A stretch of 64,000 nucleotides of DNA from NCBI RefSeq assembly GCF_014696065.1, contig NZ_JACJPL010000015.1, positions 186,001 to 250,000 of the forward strand, given 5' to 3'. The notes below the pieces were generated by a model, which was not told the origin of the DNA, made no database searches, and saw only the letters and a program-made list of their open reading frames with translations. This DNA is from Leptolyngbya sp. FACHB-261. Its GTDB lineage: Bacteria; Cyanobacteriota; Cyanobacteriia; FACHB-261. A program made the translations under genes and the position numbers. Below are positions 27,693 through 37,142 of the stretch, in pieces; within the stretch, counting starts at the first letter, position 1, and every line of letters starts with the position of its first letter.

Positions 27693-28442
27693 ATGGACAG
27701 TTCTATTGCCTCAATTGTTTTCAGAGATGTTGAGAAGAACTTCGGCGAACTAAAGGTTCTCAAAGGCATCACCGGTCATATTGGTACGGGCGAGGTTGTA
27801 GCCATTATTGGTCCCTCGGGTTGTGGCAAGAGTACGCTGCTACGTTGCTTTAATCGCTTAGAGAAAATCAGTGGCGGTCAAATTTTAGTGAACGGAATTG
27901 ACCTATCCAAACCTAGAGTTAACGTTACTCAGTTGCGCTCAGAAGTGGGCATGGTCTTCCAGCAGTTCAATCTCTTTCCTCACATGACGGTGCTGGATAA
28001 TCTGACCATTGCTCCGCGCAAAGTTTTGGGGCGATCACGACGGGCCACAGTGGAATTGGCGAAGCTGTATTTGGAAAAAGTTGGACTGAGTGAGAAGGCG
28101 GATGCCTTTCCAGAACAGCTCTCTGGTGGCCAAAAACAACGTGTCGCCATCGCTCGGAGTTTGTGTATGGAACCGAAGGTCATTTTGTTTGATGAGCCAA
28201 CCAGCGCGCTTGATCCAGAACTCGTAGGTGAAGTATTGGCGGTAATGCAAAATTTGGCAGAGGAAGGCATGACTATGGTAGTCGTGACCCACGAAATCGC
28301 CTTTGCCCGAGAAGTAGCCAATCGGGTCATGTTCCTGGACCAAGGCCGAGTCGTTGAGGAAGGTCCTGCTCGCCAGGTAATCACAAATCCGCGCAGCGAA
28401 CGTCTCTGCACTTTCTTGAGTCGGATGAGCTTTGCTGCTTAA
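27693..28442 (+). CDS. Amino-acid ABC transporter ATP-binding protein (GlnQ type)
   Basis: A 249-residue ATPase with Walker [11 protein letters not shown] loop [14 protein letters not shown], signature LSGGQKQR and Walker [15 protein letters not shown], typical of polar amino acid importers. It powers the permease encoded at 25836-26570, whose binding protein gene is divergent from it. The name GlnQ describes the subfamily, not a proven glutamine substrate. The ATG at 27693 has no strong ribosome site. The 200-bp divergent region probably contains both promoters, so one regulator could act on both units. Confidence 0.93.
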   Translation: MDSSIASIVFRDVEKNFGELKVLKGITGHIGTGEVVAIIGPSGCGKSTLLRCFNRLEKISGGQILVNGIDLSKPRVNVTQLRSEVGMVFQQFNLFPHMTVLDNLTIAPRKVLGRSRRATVELAKLYLEKVGLSEKADAFPEQLSGGQKQRVAIARSLCMEPKVILFDEPTSALDPELVGEVLAVMQNLAEEGMTMVVVTHEIAFAREVANRVMFLDQGRVVEEGPARQVITNPRSERLCTFLSRMSFAA

Positions 28443-28653
28443 TAAGCATCTGTCTAATTAGTGGTTTTTCTGAGAATCTTTCTGGTAAACCTCAGCAAAC
28501 CAGCTATTAAGAAAGCCTAAACATCAAACATAAGTGGACATAAGGGGAATTGCTGGTTCGGCGGTTCCCCAAATCTGCTTTGAGAGAGATTAGAGCGGTT
28601 ATAAATATTTGTAAAAAAGATTAGTCAGCTCTTGAAAAGAAAGAGGCATAGCA

Positions 28654-29178
28654 GTGGGCATTAGACAGCCAACAGCGCAAGACGAAGAGATGATGAGCAA
28701 GGCGCTAGAAGAAGCCCGGCAGGCCATTGCCAAAGGTGAAGCCGGAGTCGGAGCACTACTTCTGTGGCGAGACGAAATTTTAGCGCTGGATCACAACGCT
28801 TTCGAGGCCACCAAGGACACGACTCAACACGCTGAAATGGTCGTTTTGCATCAAGCAGCTGAGCGCCTAAACCAGATGAGTGAAGCAGAGAAAGCTGAAC
28901 TCACCATCTACAGCACGCTTGAACCTTGCTTGATGTGTTTGTCAGCGATTTCCTTTGCAGGAATTAAGCGAGTGGTGTACTCGGCTTTATCTGAAGACGC
29001 CAATGGGGAGCAGTGGGTCGTGAAGGGACTGACCGCGGACCAGGTCAATGATTCCTTGGAGCGCGGCCCTATGGAGCTGATTCCAGGAGTCAAGCGAGAA
29101 GAAGGTCGAGAACTCCTAGTTCTGATGGGCATTGAATCCGAGTCTGTGCAAAAGGGGCAAGCTGACGCGATCGCCTGA
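28654..29178 (+). CDS. Nucleoside/nucleobase deaminase, CDA superfamily
   Basis: A 174-residue zinc deaminase with the two motif parts of the family: HAEM, the His ligand and catalytic Glu, and PCLMC, the two Cys ligands. It resembles TadA-type tRNA adenosine deaminases and guanine deaminases; the motif PCLMC with an M between the Cys pair is usual in TadA, and the extended C-terminus (about 115-174) is longer than in a minimal TadA. The role could be tRNA wobble A-to-I editing or base salvage. GTG start at 28654, with AAAGAGG upstream. Two hairpins follow, the second with a T run, so it is a single-gene transcript. Confidence 0.82.
   Translation: MGIRQPTAQDEEMMSKALEEARQAIAKGEAGVGALLLWRDEILALDHNAFEATKDTTQHAEMVVLHQAAERLNQMSEAEKAELTIYSTLEPCLMCLSAISFAGIKRVVYSALSEDANGEQWVVKGLTADQVNDSLERGPMELIPGVKREEGRELLVLMGIESESVQKGQADAIA
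29167..29174. repeat. HIP1 octamer GCGATCGC
   Basis: One copy of the highly iterated palindrome HIP1, inside the last codons of the deaminase gene. It is the only copy I found by eye in the 64 kb. Confidence 0.8.
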
Positions 29179-29248
29179 TCTGATGAGCCCTGCGAAAGAG
29201 GAGAACTGCAAGGGCTCGTTCTATCGTAAGAAAAGTTAATCATTAACT

Positions 29249-29281
29249 GAGAAGCTTGGCTTTCCAGGCTTTCTCGTTTTT
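29249..29281 (+). terminator. Rho-independent terminator after the deaminase gene
   Basis: A stem of about 11 pairs with one bulge (29249-29259 with 29264-29275) and a 4-base loop, followed by GTTTTTCT. A second hairpin without T run lies just before it at 29185-29217 (7-bp stem, arms GAGCCCT and AGGGCTC). Confidence 0.75.
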
Positions 29282-29391
29282 CTAGCTATGGGTCACTTCT
29301 AATTGGAATCTCCACTCAACTAAATTTCTGCCTATATTTCTAGGCTATTTCTGTCTGTTTTTGACCCACTAAATCTACAGGAGTTCTATTT

Positions 29392-30414
29392 ATGAAACTC
29401 AAGCCAATTAGTCAACAAGTCGTTGCCATTATTGGGGCCTCGAGTGGTATTGGCCGTGAAACTGCCCTTCGCTTCGCTAAAAAGGGTGCCAAAGTTGTTG
29501 TTTCAGCTCGCAGTCAAGACGGCTTAAACTCTCTGGTCGAAGAGATCCAATTGGCAGGGGGAGAGGCGTTTGCTGTACCAGCAGATGTCTCTGATTTCGA
29601 GCAAGTCAAGGCAGTTGCGGATAAAACAGTTCAAATTTACGGACGCTTGGATACCTGGGTTCATGCGGCAGCTACCGCCATTTTTGCCCGCTTTGAGGAG
29701 ATAACGCCAGAAGAATTCAAGCGAGTCGTTGATGTCAGTTTGATGGGTCAGGTTTACGGCGCGATGGCAGCACTGCCTCACCTTAAGCGCGAGGGACGTG
29801 GTGCTCTAATTCACATCTCTTCTGTAGAAGCGCGGCGCTCACTGCCCCTACAAAGCCCCTATTCCTGCTCCAAACATGGCGTTGAAGGCTTTCTGGATTC
29901 ACTACGGGTTGAATTGATGCATGAAGGGTCACAGGTTAGCGTTACCAACGTGATGCCTGGAGTGATCAATACGCCCTTCTATAACAAGTCCCTGACCAAG
30001 CTGGGTGTGAAGCCGATGGCGATTCCGCCCTTCTACGAGCCTTCCCTGGTGGCTGATGCCATCTTGCATGTCGCTGAGCATCCCACTCGTGACATTGTGG
30101 TTGGCGAGGTCGGTAAGCTTGTAGACCTGCTCCAGCGCGTCTCGCCAGGTTTGATGGATAGCCTGCTGGCGGTCGTTGGCTTTAAGGGTCAGAAGACGGA
30201 TGAACCGAAGACTGAGCATGGACCCAACAACCTCTACGAACCGATTCCAGGCGAGATAGGGTACGACCGGGTCAAGGGTGACTTTGAGCCGCTGACTATC
30301 CCCAGCATCTCTAATCTGCTGGATCAAAACCCGCTCCTAACGTGGGGTGCCTTAGCAGTAGCAGTCTTAGGTGCCGCGGCTGCTCTTGGGGGCATCGGAC
30401 AGCAAGAACTGTAA
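29392..30414 (+). CDS. Short-chain dehydrogenase/reductase with C-terminal membrane helix
   Basis: A 340-residue SDR. The Rossmann motif IGASSGIG lies near residue 14, and the catalytic Ser (HISSVEA) and YxxxK (YSCSK) are present. The last 20-25 residues (TWGALAVAVLGAAAALGGIG) are hydrophobic and probably anchor the protein in a membrane. The region about 230-310 is an extension beyond the minimal SDR of 250 residues. The substrate is unknown. The start has GGAG upstream. It is followed by a strong hairpin and then a helicase gene in the same direction. Confidence 0.88.
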   Translation: MKLKPISQQVVAIIGASSGIGRETALRFAKKGAKVVVSARSQDGLNSLVEEIQLAGGEAFAVPADVSDFEQVKAVADKTVQIYGRLDTWVHAAATAIFARFEEITPEEFKRVVDVSLMGQVYGAMAALPHLKREGRGALIHISSVEARRSLPLQSPYSCSKHGVEGFLDSLRVELMHEGSQVSVTNVMPGVINTPFYNKSLTKLGVKPMAIPPFYEPSLVADAILHVAEHPTRDIVVGEVGKLVDLLQRVSPGLMDSLLAVVGFKGQKTDEPKTEHGPNNLYEPIPGEIGYDRVKGDFEPLTIPSISNLLDQNPLLTWGALAVAVLGAAAALGGIGQQEL

Positions 30415-30467
30415 GAGCCAGTTGAAGTGGCTGATTAAACTTGGCTATTTAAATCGGCCACCTAAAT

Positions 30468-30491
30468 CGACTAGTTAACCGACTAGTTAAA
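30468..30491. repeat. 12-bp tandem duplication
   Basis: Two adjacent copies of CGACTAGTTAAC/A (30468-30479 and 30480-30491; 11 of 12 bases identical) in the gap between the SDR and the helicase gene. Confidence 0.7.
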
Positions 30492-30496
30492 CCGGT

Positions 30497-30539
30497 CCAT
30501 GCGCATTCCACTGCTGAAACCTGTCAGTGGAACGCATGG
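30497..30539 (+). promoter_or_regulatory. Long hairpin just upstream of the RecQ-type helicase start
   Basis: Arms CCATGCG-ca-TTCCACTG (30497-30513) and CAGTGGAACGCATGG (30525-30539) form 15 pairs with a 2-base bulge and an 11-base loop. It ends 14 bp before the preferred ATG at 30554 and has no T run. It could terminate the SDR transcript or shape the helicase leader; which one is unknown. Confidence 0.5.
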
Positions 30540-30553
30540 GTCAAAGGGGGGAT

Positions 30554-32191
30554 ATGAACAGGCGCAACAACAAGCAGTCACTGGACCAGATTGCCCGTGA
30601 CCGCCTTGGTTATTCAGAATTACGCTCGGGACAAAAGGCTGTCATCCAGGCAGTTTTGGATGGGCACGATACTTTGGCAGTCATGCCAACTGGCTCGGGC
30701 AAGTCTGCTATCTACCAAATCGCGGCTTTTTTGTTAGCAGGCCCCACCGTTGTCATCTCGCCACTGTTGGCCTTGCAGCGAGACCAAGTTGAGTCGATTG
30801 CCGACCAAGATGTTGGCGGTGCAGCGGTGGTGAACTCGACTATCGGAGCCTCTGATCGGCAGGAGGCATTTGAGGATCTTGAAACTGGCGATCTGGAGTT
30901 CTTGTTTCTCGCCCCAGAGCAGTTCAACAATCCAGAAACCCTAGAGCGCCTTCAGGCAGCCAAACCCTCGCTGTTTGTAGTGGACGAAGCTCACTGTATC
31001 AGCGAGTGGGGCCATGATTTTCGGCCTGATTATTTGCGGCTGGGTACCGTGATTGAAGCGCTAGATCACCCGCGGATTTTGGCGCTGACAGCTACTGCGG
31101 CTCCGCCCGTCCGGCAGGAAATCACCGAACGTCTGATCATGCACCAGCCCAGGGTAGTGGTGCAAGGCTTTGACCGACCGAATATTTGGCTTGCTGTTGA
31201 ACGGTTTGAAGATGAGCGCGAGAAGCAGGAGGCCCTATTAGCGCGGGTGGCTGCTGCCGAGAAACCAGGGATTGTCTACGCTGCCACCCGTAAGCACGCT
31301 GAAGAGCTAGCTGCAGTTCTAAGCGAGCAAGGCGTTCGAGCGGTTGCCTACCACGCAGGGCTAAAGGTCAAAGACCGGGAAGCGGCTCAGACTCAATTCA
31401 TGGCAGACGAGGCAGATGTGATTGTAGCCACGACAGCTTTCGGTATGGGGGTGGATAAGCCGAATGTTCGCTTCGTTTTTCACTATGAAATCAGCGATTC
31501 GGTGGACTCGTACTACCAGGAAATTGGCCGCGCCGGACGGGATGGTGAACCAGCAAGAGCCATTTTGTTTTATCGGTCTGAAGACCTCAAGCTGCGTCGC
31601 TTTTTTGCCAGCGGTGGGCAAGTGAAAGCGGACCAGGTTGAGCAGGTCATCACCGCAGTTCAAGAGCAGCAAGAGCCGGTAGCGATTGAAGAGTTGCAAG
31701 AGATCACCGAGCTGTCTAAAACTAAAGTAAGTACAGCGCTCAGTCGCTTGGAGGCGGTGGGGGCGGTTGAGCTATCCCCAACCGGCGAGGTAGAGTCCAC
31801 CGAGCAGACAACTGATGTGAATAAAGCTGCGCAAGCTGCTATTCACGCTCAAGAACGTCGGCAGCAATTTGAGAAATCACGCATTGAAATGATGCGAGGT
31901 TATGCTGAGGTACGTGATTGTCGACGCAAATATTTGCTCAATTATTTTGGCGAGAACTTAGATGAGTCTTGTGGCTTCTGCGATAACTGCAAAGCTGGTA
32001 TTACAGTTGAAACAGAACAGAATAACCAGCCGTTTGAATTGAACACGAAAGTCGTTCATCGCTCCTGGGGCAAAGGTTTAGTAATGCGCTATGAGGGTGA
32101 CAAAATGGTCATCTTGTTTGACAAAGTTGGATACAAAACTCTGGCAGTTGATCTTGTCGTTCAGCAGTCACTGCTTAAGAGCTTAAGCTAA
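30554..32191 (+). CDS. RecQ family ATP-dependent DNA helicase (short form)
   Basis: A 545-residue helicase of superfamily 2, RecQ type: LGYSELRSGQKAVIQAVLDG, Walker A MPTGSGKS, DEAH box FVVDEAHCISEWGHDF, motif III LALTATA and motif VI YYQEIGRAGRDG. A zinc-binding segment with four Cys follows (CRRKYLLNYFG and SCGFCDNC, about residues 450-475). The C-terminus is a small beta domain (VVHRSWGKGLVMRYEGDK) rather than an HRDC domain. RecQ helicases act in recombination and fork repair. The frame is open from GTG 30527; ATG 30554 is preferred for the G-rich AAAGGGGGG stretch before it. A long hairpin overlaps its leader. Confidence 0.9.
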   Translation: MNRRNNKQSLDQIARDRLGYSELRSGQKAVIQAVLDGHDTLAVMPTGSGKSAIYQIAAFLLAGPTVVISPLLALQRDQVESIADQDVGGAAVVNSTIGASDRQEAFEDLETGDLEFLFLAPEQFNNPETLERLQAAKPSLFVVDEAHCISEWGHDFRPDYLRLGTVIEALDHPRILALTATAAPPVRQEITERLIMHQPRVVVQGFDRPNIWLAVERFEDEREKQEALLARVAAAEKPGIVYAATRKHAEELAAVLSEQGVRAVAYHAGLKVKDREAAQTQFMADEADVIVATTAFGMGVDKPNVRFVFHYEISDSVDSYYQEIGRAGRDGEPARAILFYRSEDLKLRRFFASGGQVKADQVEQVITAVQEQQEPVAIEELQEITELSKTKVSTALSRLEAVGAVELSPTGEVESTEQTTDVNKAAQAAIHAQERRQQFEKSRIEMMRGYAEVRDCRRKYLLNYFGENLDESCGFCDNCKAGITVETEQNNQPFELNTKVVHRSWGKGLVMRYEGDKMVILFDKVGYKTLAVDLVVQQSLLKSLS

Positions 32192-32262
32192 TTTTACGGG
32201 TTATACTCACGCACATGGATGCTCTTTTCGACCTCAATTGAAAAGAACTGCTGGCATCTAAT

Positions 32263-32292
32263 GTTTTGCTGACTGAGGTTTTGCCGACTGAG
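32263..32292 (+). repeat. 15-bp tandem duplication at the start of the DUF421 pseudogene
   Basis: GTTTTGCTGACTGAG followed directly by GTTTTGCCGACTGAG (14 of 15 bases identical). As a multiple of three it does not shift the frame. Confidence 0.7.
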
Positions 32293-32466
32293 CTGTTTTT
32301 GCGCGGTTCACTAGTATATTTAATGTTCTTCTTGGTTCTGCGGTTTATTCCCAATCGTCAAGTTGGTGCAGTCGGCATCGCTGACCTATTGGTGGTTATT
32401 CTGTTTGCCAATGCAGCCCAGAACGCAATGGTTAGCGATTACAGCTCAATTACTGATGGCACCTTT

Positions 32467-32486
32467 ACTAGTCGTCACTAGTCGCC
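32467..32486 (+). repeat. 10-bp tandem duplication in the DUF421 pseudogene
   Basis: ACTAGTCGTC followed by ACTAGTCGCC (9 of 10 bases identical). It lies at the first frame change of the pseudogene. Confidence 0.7.
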
Positions 32487-32599
32487 ACAATTATTTTCTG
32501 AAACTACACCCTCAATTGGTTGGGCTATCGCTTTCCCAGATTTCAACGACTTCTAAACCCATCGCCTCTACCATTAGTTAGACGCAGTCAGCTTTTGCG

Positions 32600-32619
32600 A
32601 CGCAATATGACGCAATATG
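32600..32619 (+). repeat. 10-bp perfect tandem duplication in the DUF421 pseudogene
   Basis: ACGCAATATG twice in a row with no mismatch. Removing one copy joins the RRNM and RRELTTEDKLM parts into one frame, so this duplication alone explains the last frameshift. Confidence 0.9.
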
Positions 32620-32968
32620 CGGCGGGAGCTGACCACAGAAGATAAATTAATGAGCCAAGTTCGGCAACAGGAAATTGAACGGTTGAGTGAGGTCAAAGCA
32701 GCTTATATGGAGAGTGATGAACGCACCAGTGTGATTAGCTATGACACTCAAAGCCGCCCGGTCAGCCAACGTCGCTTAGGCTAAGGATTCTAACTCCAAA
32801 ACAGAGCTCTCCAGGATTTGGCTTACTTTTCGTTTTCAGCTATTGCTTGCTCTCTCCAGCTCTACTTCTAGACAGGTTGTAAGTCGGGATCACTTCAGCC
32901 TGTGGAAGGATCCGCTAGCCAGTGCTTGTTGTGACAATGAGGCTGATGTGATAAGTACCTAGTTTTTT

Positions 32969-33469
32969 ATGACTGACATTCAAAGCCCAATTCGGGATGC
33001 TAAAGATGCGGTTAAAAACGCCGTTCATAACGTCGTCCCTACCCCTCCCCAACAGCCCCAAAAATCCCAATCTGATGTTCACGAACTCAAGGGTCGTCTA
33101 GAGTGGGGCGAGCCTGCACTGACTATTCTTGATGTCAGTGACCGTGAAACTTATAACAAAGCCCACATCTTGGGTGCAATGACAATGCCCCTCGATAGTT
33201 TGGTGGAAAAGGCCCGTCCTACCATCGATTCCACCCGCGATATCTACGTCTACGGTCCCACTGAGGAAACAACCACCAACGCAGCGAACCAACTTCGTGC
33301 TGCTGGCTTCGAATGTGTTTACGAGCTAAAGGGCGGTTTGGCTGCTTGGAAGGCAGTTGCTGGTCCGACTGAAGGCGTGGATGAAGCAACTGATCAACCT
33401 CCCAGCTCTGCCTACAACGTTGTGTCTCAGCTGAAGCACCATCAGGACACACAAAACGCAGCTCGCTAA
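32969..33469 (+). CDS. Rhodanese-like domain protein without catalytic Cys
   Basis: A 166-residue protein with one rhodanese-like domain (about 36-130): LTILDVSDRETYNKAHILGAM, the CH2A-like segment, and the end AGFECVYELKGGLAAWKAVAG. Active rhodaneses carry a Cys in the loop after the central strand (usual form vvyC...). Here that position is Gly96 in DIYVYGPTEETT, so no persulfide chemistry is expected. The domain may have kept a binding or scaffolding role. An N-terminal extension of about 35 residues is Pro/Gln-rich, and the C-terminal tail is acidic and polar. It lies alone between the DUF421 pseudogene and valS. Confidence 0.85.
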   Translation: MTDIQSPIRDAKDAVKNAVHNVVPTPPQQPQKSQSDVHELKGRLEWGEPALTILDVSDRETYNKAHILGAMTMPLDSLVEKARPTIDSTRDIYVYGPTEETTTNAANQLRAAGFECVYELKGGLAAWKAVAGPTEGVDEATDQPPSSAYNVVSQLKHHQDTQNAAR

Positions 33470-33592
33470 CTGAGCTCTTGAGGTGAGGTAAAGGGGTAGC
33501 TCCAAGCTTGCTAAAGGTAAGCAGCCTTGAAAACGCGGAGGGGGTCGCTGTGTCAGAATGGTTGAAATCAAAGCCCTGAGCCCTGTTTGACC

Positions 33593-36364
33593 ATGACGGT
33601 GACCCCCGAACCCAACCAGCTTGCCAGCTTGTACGAACCCTTTAATACCGAAGCCAAATGGCAGGCTTACTGGGAGGAACGGGGCGTCTTTAAAGCCGAC
33701 CCCAATCACCCTGGTGAGCCCTATTGCATTGTTATTCCACCGCCCAATGTGACAGGCAGCCTACACATGGGTCATGCGTTCGAAGACACCATCATTGATG
33801 TGTTGGTGCGTTATCAGCGCATGAAAGGCAAAGATACCCTCTGGTTACCTGGAACTGACCACGCCAGCATTGCAGTATCAGCACTGTTGGATGTGCAGTT
33901 CAAAAAAGAAGGCACCAACCGCTTTGAATTGGGCCGCGAAAAGTATTTAGAACGGGCCTGGCAGTGGAAAGAAGAGTCAGGCGACACGATTACCAATCAG
34001 ATCCGCAAGCTCGGTGCTTCGGTGGATTGGTCGCGGGAACGCTTCACCATGGACGCAGGGCTCTCGGAAGCGGTGCTGGAAGCGTTCATCCGGCTCCACG
34101 ATGATGGCCTGATCTACCGTGGCGAGTACTTGGTGAACTGGTGTCCAGCCACGCAGTCAGCAGTATCTGACTTGGAGGTGGAGTCTCGGGAAATCAAAGG
34201 TCACCTGTGGCATCTGCGTTACCCCCTCAGCGATGGCTCTGGCTTCATCGAAGTGGCAACCACCCGTCCGGAGACAATGCTGGGCGATACAGCTGTGGCG
34301 GTCAACCCTAACGACGAGCGTTACAAAGCTCTGATTGGCAAGACTGTAACCCTGCCGCTAATGAACCGTGAGATTCCGATTATTGGTGATGACTACACTG
34401 ATATGGAATTTGGTTCTGGTGCAGTGAAAATTACGCCTGCCCACGACCTTAACGACTTTGAGGTGGGCAAGCGCCACAACCTGCCCTTCATCAACATCCT
34501 GAATAAAGACGGCAGCCTCAACGAAAATGCTGGTGCTTTTGTTGGCCAGGATCGCTTTGAGGCCCGCAAGAACGTAGTCAAGCAGCTCGAAGAAGCAGGT
34601 TTTCTGGTCAAAATCGAAGACCATACCCACAACGTGCCCTACTCCGATCGAGGCAAGGTGCCGGTGGAGCCGTTCCTTTCCACCCAGTGGTTCGTCAAGA
34701 TCCGGCCGCTGGCTGACCGAGCGCTCCAAGAGCTAGACGAGCATCATTCGCCTCTGTTTGTGCCGGAGCGCTGGACCAAGGTCTATCGCGATTGGCTGGT
34801 GAAGCTCAAAGACTGGTGCATCTCGCGCCAGCTCTGGTGGGGCCATCAAATTCCCGCCTGGTACGCTGTGAGCGAAACCGAGGGGCAAATCACTGACAAC
34901 ACGCCTTTTGTGGTTGCTCGTAATGATGCAGAAGCACAGACCAAAGCCCAAGCTCAATTCGGCCCCGATGTAGTTTTGGAGCGCGATCCAGATGTGCTGG
35001 ATACCTGGTTCTCCTCGGGGATTTGGCCTTGCTCAACTTTGGGCTGGCCCGACGAGCAAACCCAAGATTTCCAAAAGTACTACCCAACTACAGTGCTAGT
35101 GACTGGGTTCGACATCATCTTCTTCTGGGTGGCCCGGATGACGATGATGTGTACGCATTTCACTGGCAAGATGCCCTTCGGCACCGTCTACATTCACGGG
35201 CTGGTGCGCGATGAAAACAACCAGAAAATGTCGAAGTCGAAAAACAACGGCATCGACCCGCTAGTGCTGATCCGCAAGTACGGTACGGATGCGGTGCGCT
35301 ATACCCTGGTGCGCGAGGTCGTTGGCGCGGGTCAAGATATCCGGCTGGAATACAACCGCAAGACCGATGAGTCAGCTTCTGTAGAGGCTTCACGCAATTT
35401 TGCCAATAAGCTCTGGAATGCGTCGCGCTTCGTGCTGATGAACTTGGCAGCGGATAGGGCACAGGTTGAGACGGATAGTCGCGAGTTTCCATCGATTGCG
35501 TCTGCGGATGTATCGGTTGTCGATCTGGAACTGGCTGACCGCTGGATTCTGTCGCGCTTCAATCGCGTAGCGCAGCAAACCAACCAGTGCATTGATGTTT
35601 ACGGTTTGGGCGAAGCAGCCAAGTTACTCTACGAATTTATTTGGGGCGATTTCTGCGATTGGTACATTGAACTTGTGAAGCCCCGGCTCAACGGCGAGTC
35701 GCAGCCTTCGCGGCAGACAGCCCAAGCGGTGCTTTACCATGTGCTGGATGGCATTTTGCGGCTGCTACATCCTTACATGCCACACATCACTGAAGAGATC
35801 TGGCATACCTTGACCCAAGTGGGCGAAGACCAGAGTTTAGCGCTGCAAGCCTATCCCCAAGGGGACGATAAGCTCATCGACCCAGCTTTGGAAGGTCAGT
35901 TTGATTTGCTCATTGGCACAATTCGTACTCTGCGTAATTTGCGGGCAGATTCTGATATCAGACCCTCGCAGAAAATCAGTGTCATTCTGCAAACCGAAAG
36001 CACTGGGGAACGGGCCACTCTGTCTGCGGGTCAGCAATACATCCGGGATTTAGCCAAAGCAGAATCCTTGGAAATTGTGAGCAGTCTGGCAGAAGACCTG
36101 CAACAGACCGCAGCAGGTGTGGTCGGCACGATCCAAGTGTTGGTTCCCTTAGCGGGTCTAGTTGATCTAGCGGCCCTAAAAGCCAAACTCGAAAAGAAAC
36201 TTGCCAAACTCGAAGGCAACATGAAAGGGCTAGAAGGTCGTCTAGCTAGCCCTAACTACATAGCGAAAGCTGCTCCGGAACAAGTACAAAAGACCCGCGA
36301 TGAAGTAGCCGAAATGCAAAAGCAAGCAGAAATCTTGCGGGAGCGAATTGCGAAGCTAGGCTAA
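33593..36364 (+). CDS. valS: Valyl-tRNA synthetase
   Basis: Charges tRNA-Val with valine. The 923-residue class I synthetase has the HIGH-type motif [14 protein letters not shown], an editing (CP1) domain with [10 protein letters not shown] and NPNDERY, the KMSKS motif [13 protein letters not shown], an anticodon-binding domain, and a C-terminal coiled-coil arm ([18 protein letters not shown]). Length and order are standard for bacterial ValS. The frame is open two codons upstream to TTG; the ATG at 33593 is preferred. There is nothing unusual. Confidence 0.97.
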   Translation: MTVTPEPNQLASLYEPFNTEAKWQAYWEERGVFKADPNHPGEPYCIVIPPPNVTGSLHMGHAFEDTIIDVLVRYQRMKGKDTLWLPGTDHASIAVSALLDVQFKKEGTNRFELGREKYLERAWQWKEESGDTITNQIRKLGASVDWSRERFTMDAGLSEAVLEAFIRLHDDGLIYRGEYLVNWCPATQSAVSDLEVESREIKGHLWHLRYPLSDGSGFIEVATTRPETMLGDTAVAVNPNDERYKALIGKTVTLPLMNREIPIIGDDYTDMEFGSGAVKITPAHDLNDFEVGKRHNLPFINILNKDGSLNENAGAFVGQDRFEARKNVVKQLEEAGFLVKIEDHTHNVPYSDRGKVPVEPFLSTQWFVKIRPLADRALQELDEHHSPLFVPERWTKVYRDWLVKLKDWCISRQLWWGHQIPAWYAVSETEGQITDNTPFVVARNDAEAQTKAQAQFGPDVVLERDPDVLDTWFSSGIWPCSTLGWPDEQTQDFQKYYPTTVLVTGFDIIFFWVARMTMMCTHFTGKMPFGTVYIHGLVRDENNQKMSKSKNNGIDPLVLIRKYGTDAVRYTLVREVVGAGQDIRLEYNRKTDESASVEASRNFANKLWNASRFVLMNLAADRAQVETDSREFPSIASADVSVVDLELADRWILSRFNRVAQQTNQCIDVYGLGEAAKLLYEFIWGDFCDWYIELVKPRLNGESQPSRQTAQAVLYHVLDGILRLLHPYMPHITEEIWHTLTQVGEDQSLALQAYPQGDDKLIDPALEGQFDLLIGTIRTLRNLRADSDIRPSQKISVILQTESTGERATLSAGQQYIRDLAKAESLEIVSSLAEDLQQTAAGVVGTIQVLVPLAGLVDLAALKAKLEKKLAKLEGNMKGLEGRLASPNYIAKAAPEQVQKTRDEVAEMQKQAEILRERIAKLG

Positions 36365-36416
36365 CTGAGTCAGTGCCGTCATCACTCTATTTTCAGTTCA
36401 GTTCCTGGGAGGCATT

Positions 36417-37002
36417 ATGGCTCTGGCAAGACCCAAGACGCTGACCTTTGAAGAGTACCTGAATTTCGATGACGGCCCTGATAATCGCTATGAGTTGGTG
36501 CATGGTGAGTTGATCAGGGTTCCGCTCCCCTCACTACCGCGCTCCAATCGAATTGACTTTCTCCATGATGCTTTTAGGGCTGAAATTCAACGCGAGCAGT
36601 TGCCCTGGCTCGTGGAACGAGATGTGGGGGTTCGCACTTGGATCGGGAACTCTCGTACACCAGACTTATGTATAGTAATCATTGAGCAATTGGCAGAAAT
36701 TGTGCAAGCTCCTAGCGCTGTTCTTCAATCACCACCCTTACTAGTAGTAGAGGGTAGTTAGTCCCAGCACAAAAAGTACTGACTACCGAGCCAAACGATC
36801 TGAGTACGCGGCGATAGGCATTCCTGAATACTGGATCGTTGATCCGATTGATCAGAGAGTTTCTGTTCTAATCCTAAATGAAGGCTTTTACGACTCAGCA
36901 GAATTCAAGGGAGAAGAACGAGTGGTATCCCAAACATTTCCTGAACTTGAGTTGACAGTAGCTCAGATTTTCAGTTCAATGGTTAAAAATTGCAAAAGGT
37001 AA
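36417..37002 (+). pseudogene. Uma2 family endonuclease (DUF820), one frameshift
   Basis: The first 114 codons encode a normal Uma2 N-terminal half (LTFEEYLNFDDGPDNRYELV and DVGVRTWIGNSRTPDLCI) and stop at a TAG after LLVVEGS. Reading in the next frame from there gives VSPSTKSTDYRAKRSEY and GIPEYWIVDPIDQRV, the conserved second half of the fold (KRSEYAAIGIPEYW contains the catalytic Lys region), up to TAA at 37002. The expected motif is EVVSPST, and a single extra G in the GGG at 36752-36754 accounts for the shift. The start has GGGAGG upstream. The gene is otherwise undamaged, so the lesion is recent or a sequence error. Uma2 genes are abundant and often inactive in cyanobacteria. Confidence 0.85.
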
Positions 37003-37142
37003 AATTCTCTACCTTGTCACAGGGCAAGGGAACTGGATCTTGAGAGAATAATAAAGCCAGCAGAAATTGCTTCATTTTTACCCCGAATCAATGCAAGCAC
37101 TGGCTTAGGCTACTTACCAAATCAACTCCTTAGGACAAAAGC

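Larger units (their letters stand above)
32266..32784 (+). pseudogene. DUF421 (YetF-like) membrane protein pseudogene
   Basis: Three frames carry successive pieces of one DUF421 protein. First FFLVLRFIPNRQVGAVGIADLLVVILFANAAQNAMVSDYSSI (to about 32460), then LLVVTSRHNYFL in a second frame, then NWLGYRFPRFQRLL in a third (from about 32514), and finally LTTEDKLMSQVRQQEIERLSEVKAAYMESDERTSVISYD in another frame to a TAA at 32782. DUF421 proteins have three N-terminal membrane helices and a C-terminal cytoplasmic domain, both present here in broken form. Tandem duplications of 10 bp sit close to two of the frame changes (32467-32486 and 32600-32619), and the gene cannot make a full protein. Its function is unknown. 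Confidence 0.85.

Noticed and set aside
29167-29174. HIP1-rich genome
   Set aside because: Only one HIP1 copy was found by eye, so no claim of HIP1 enrichment is made.
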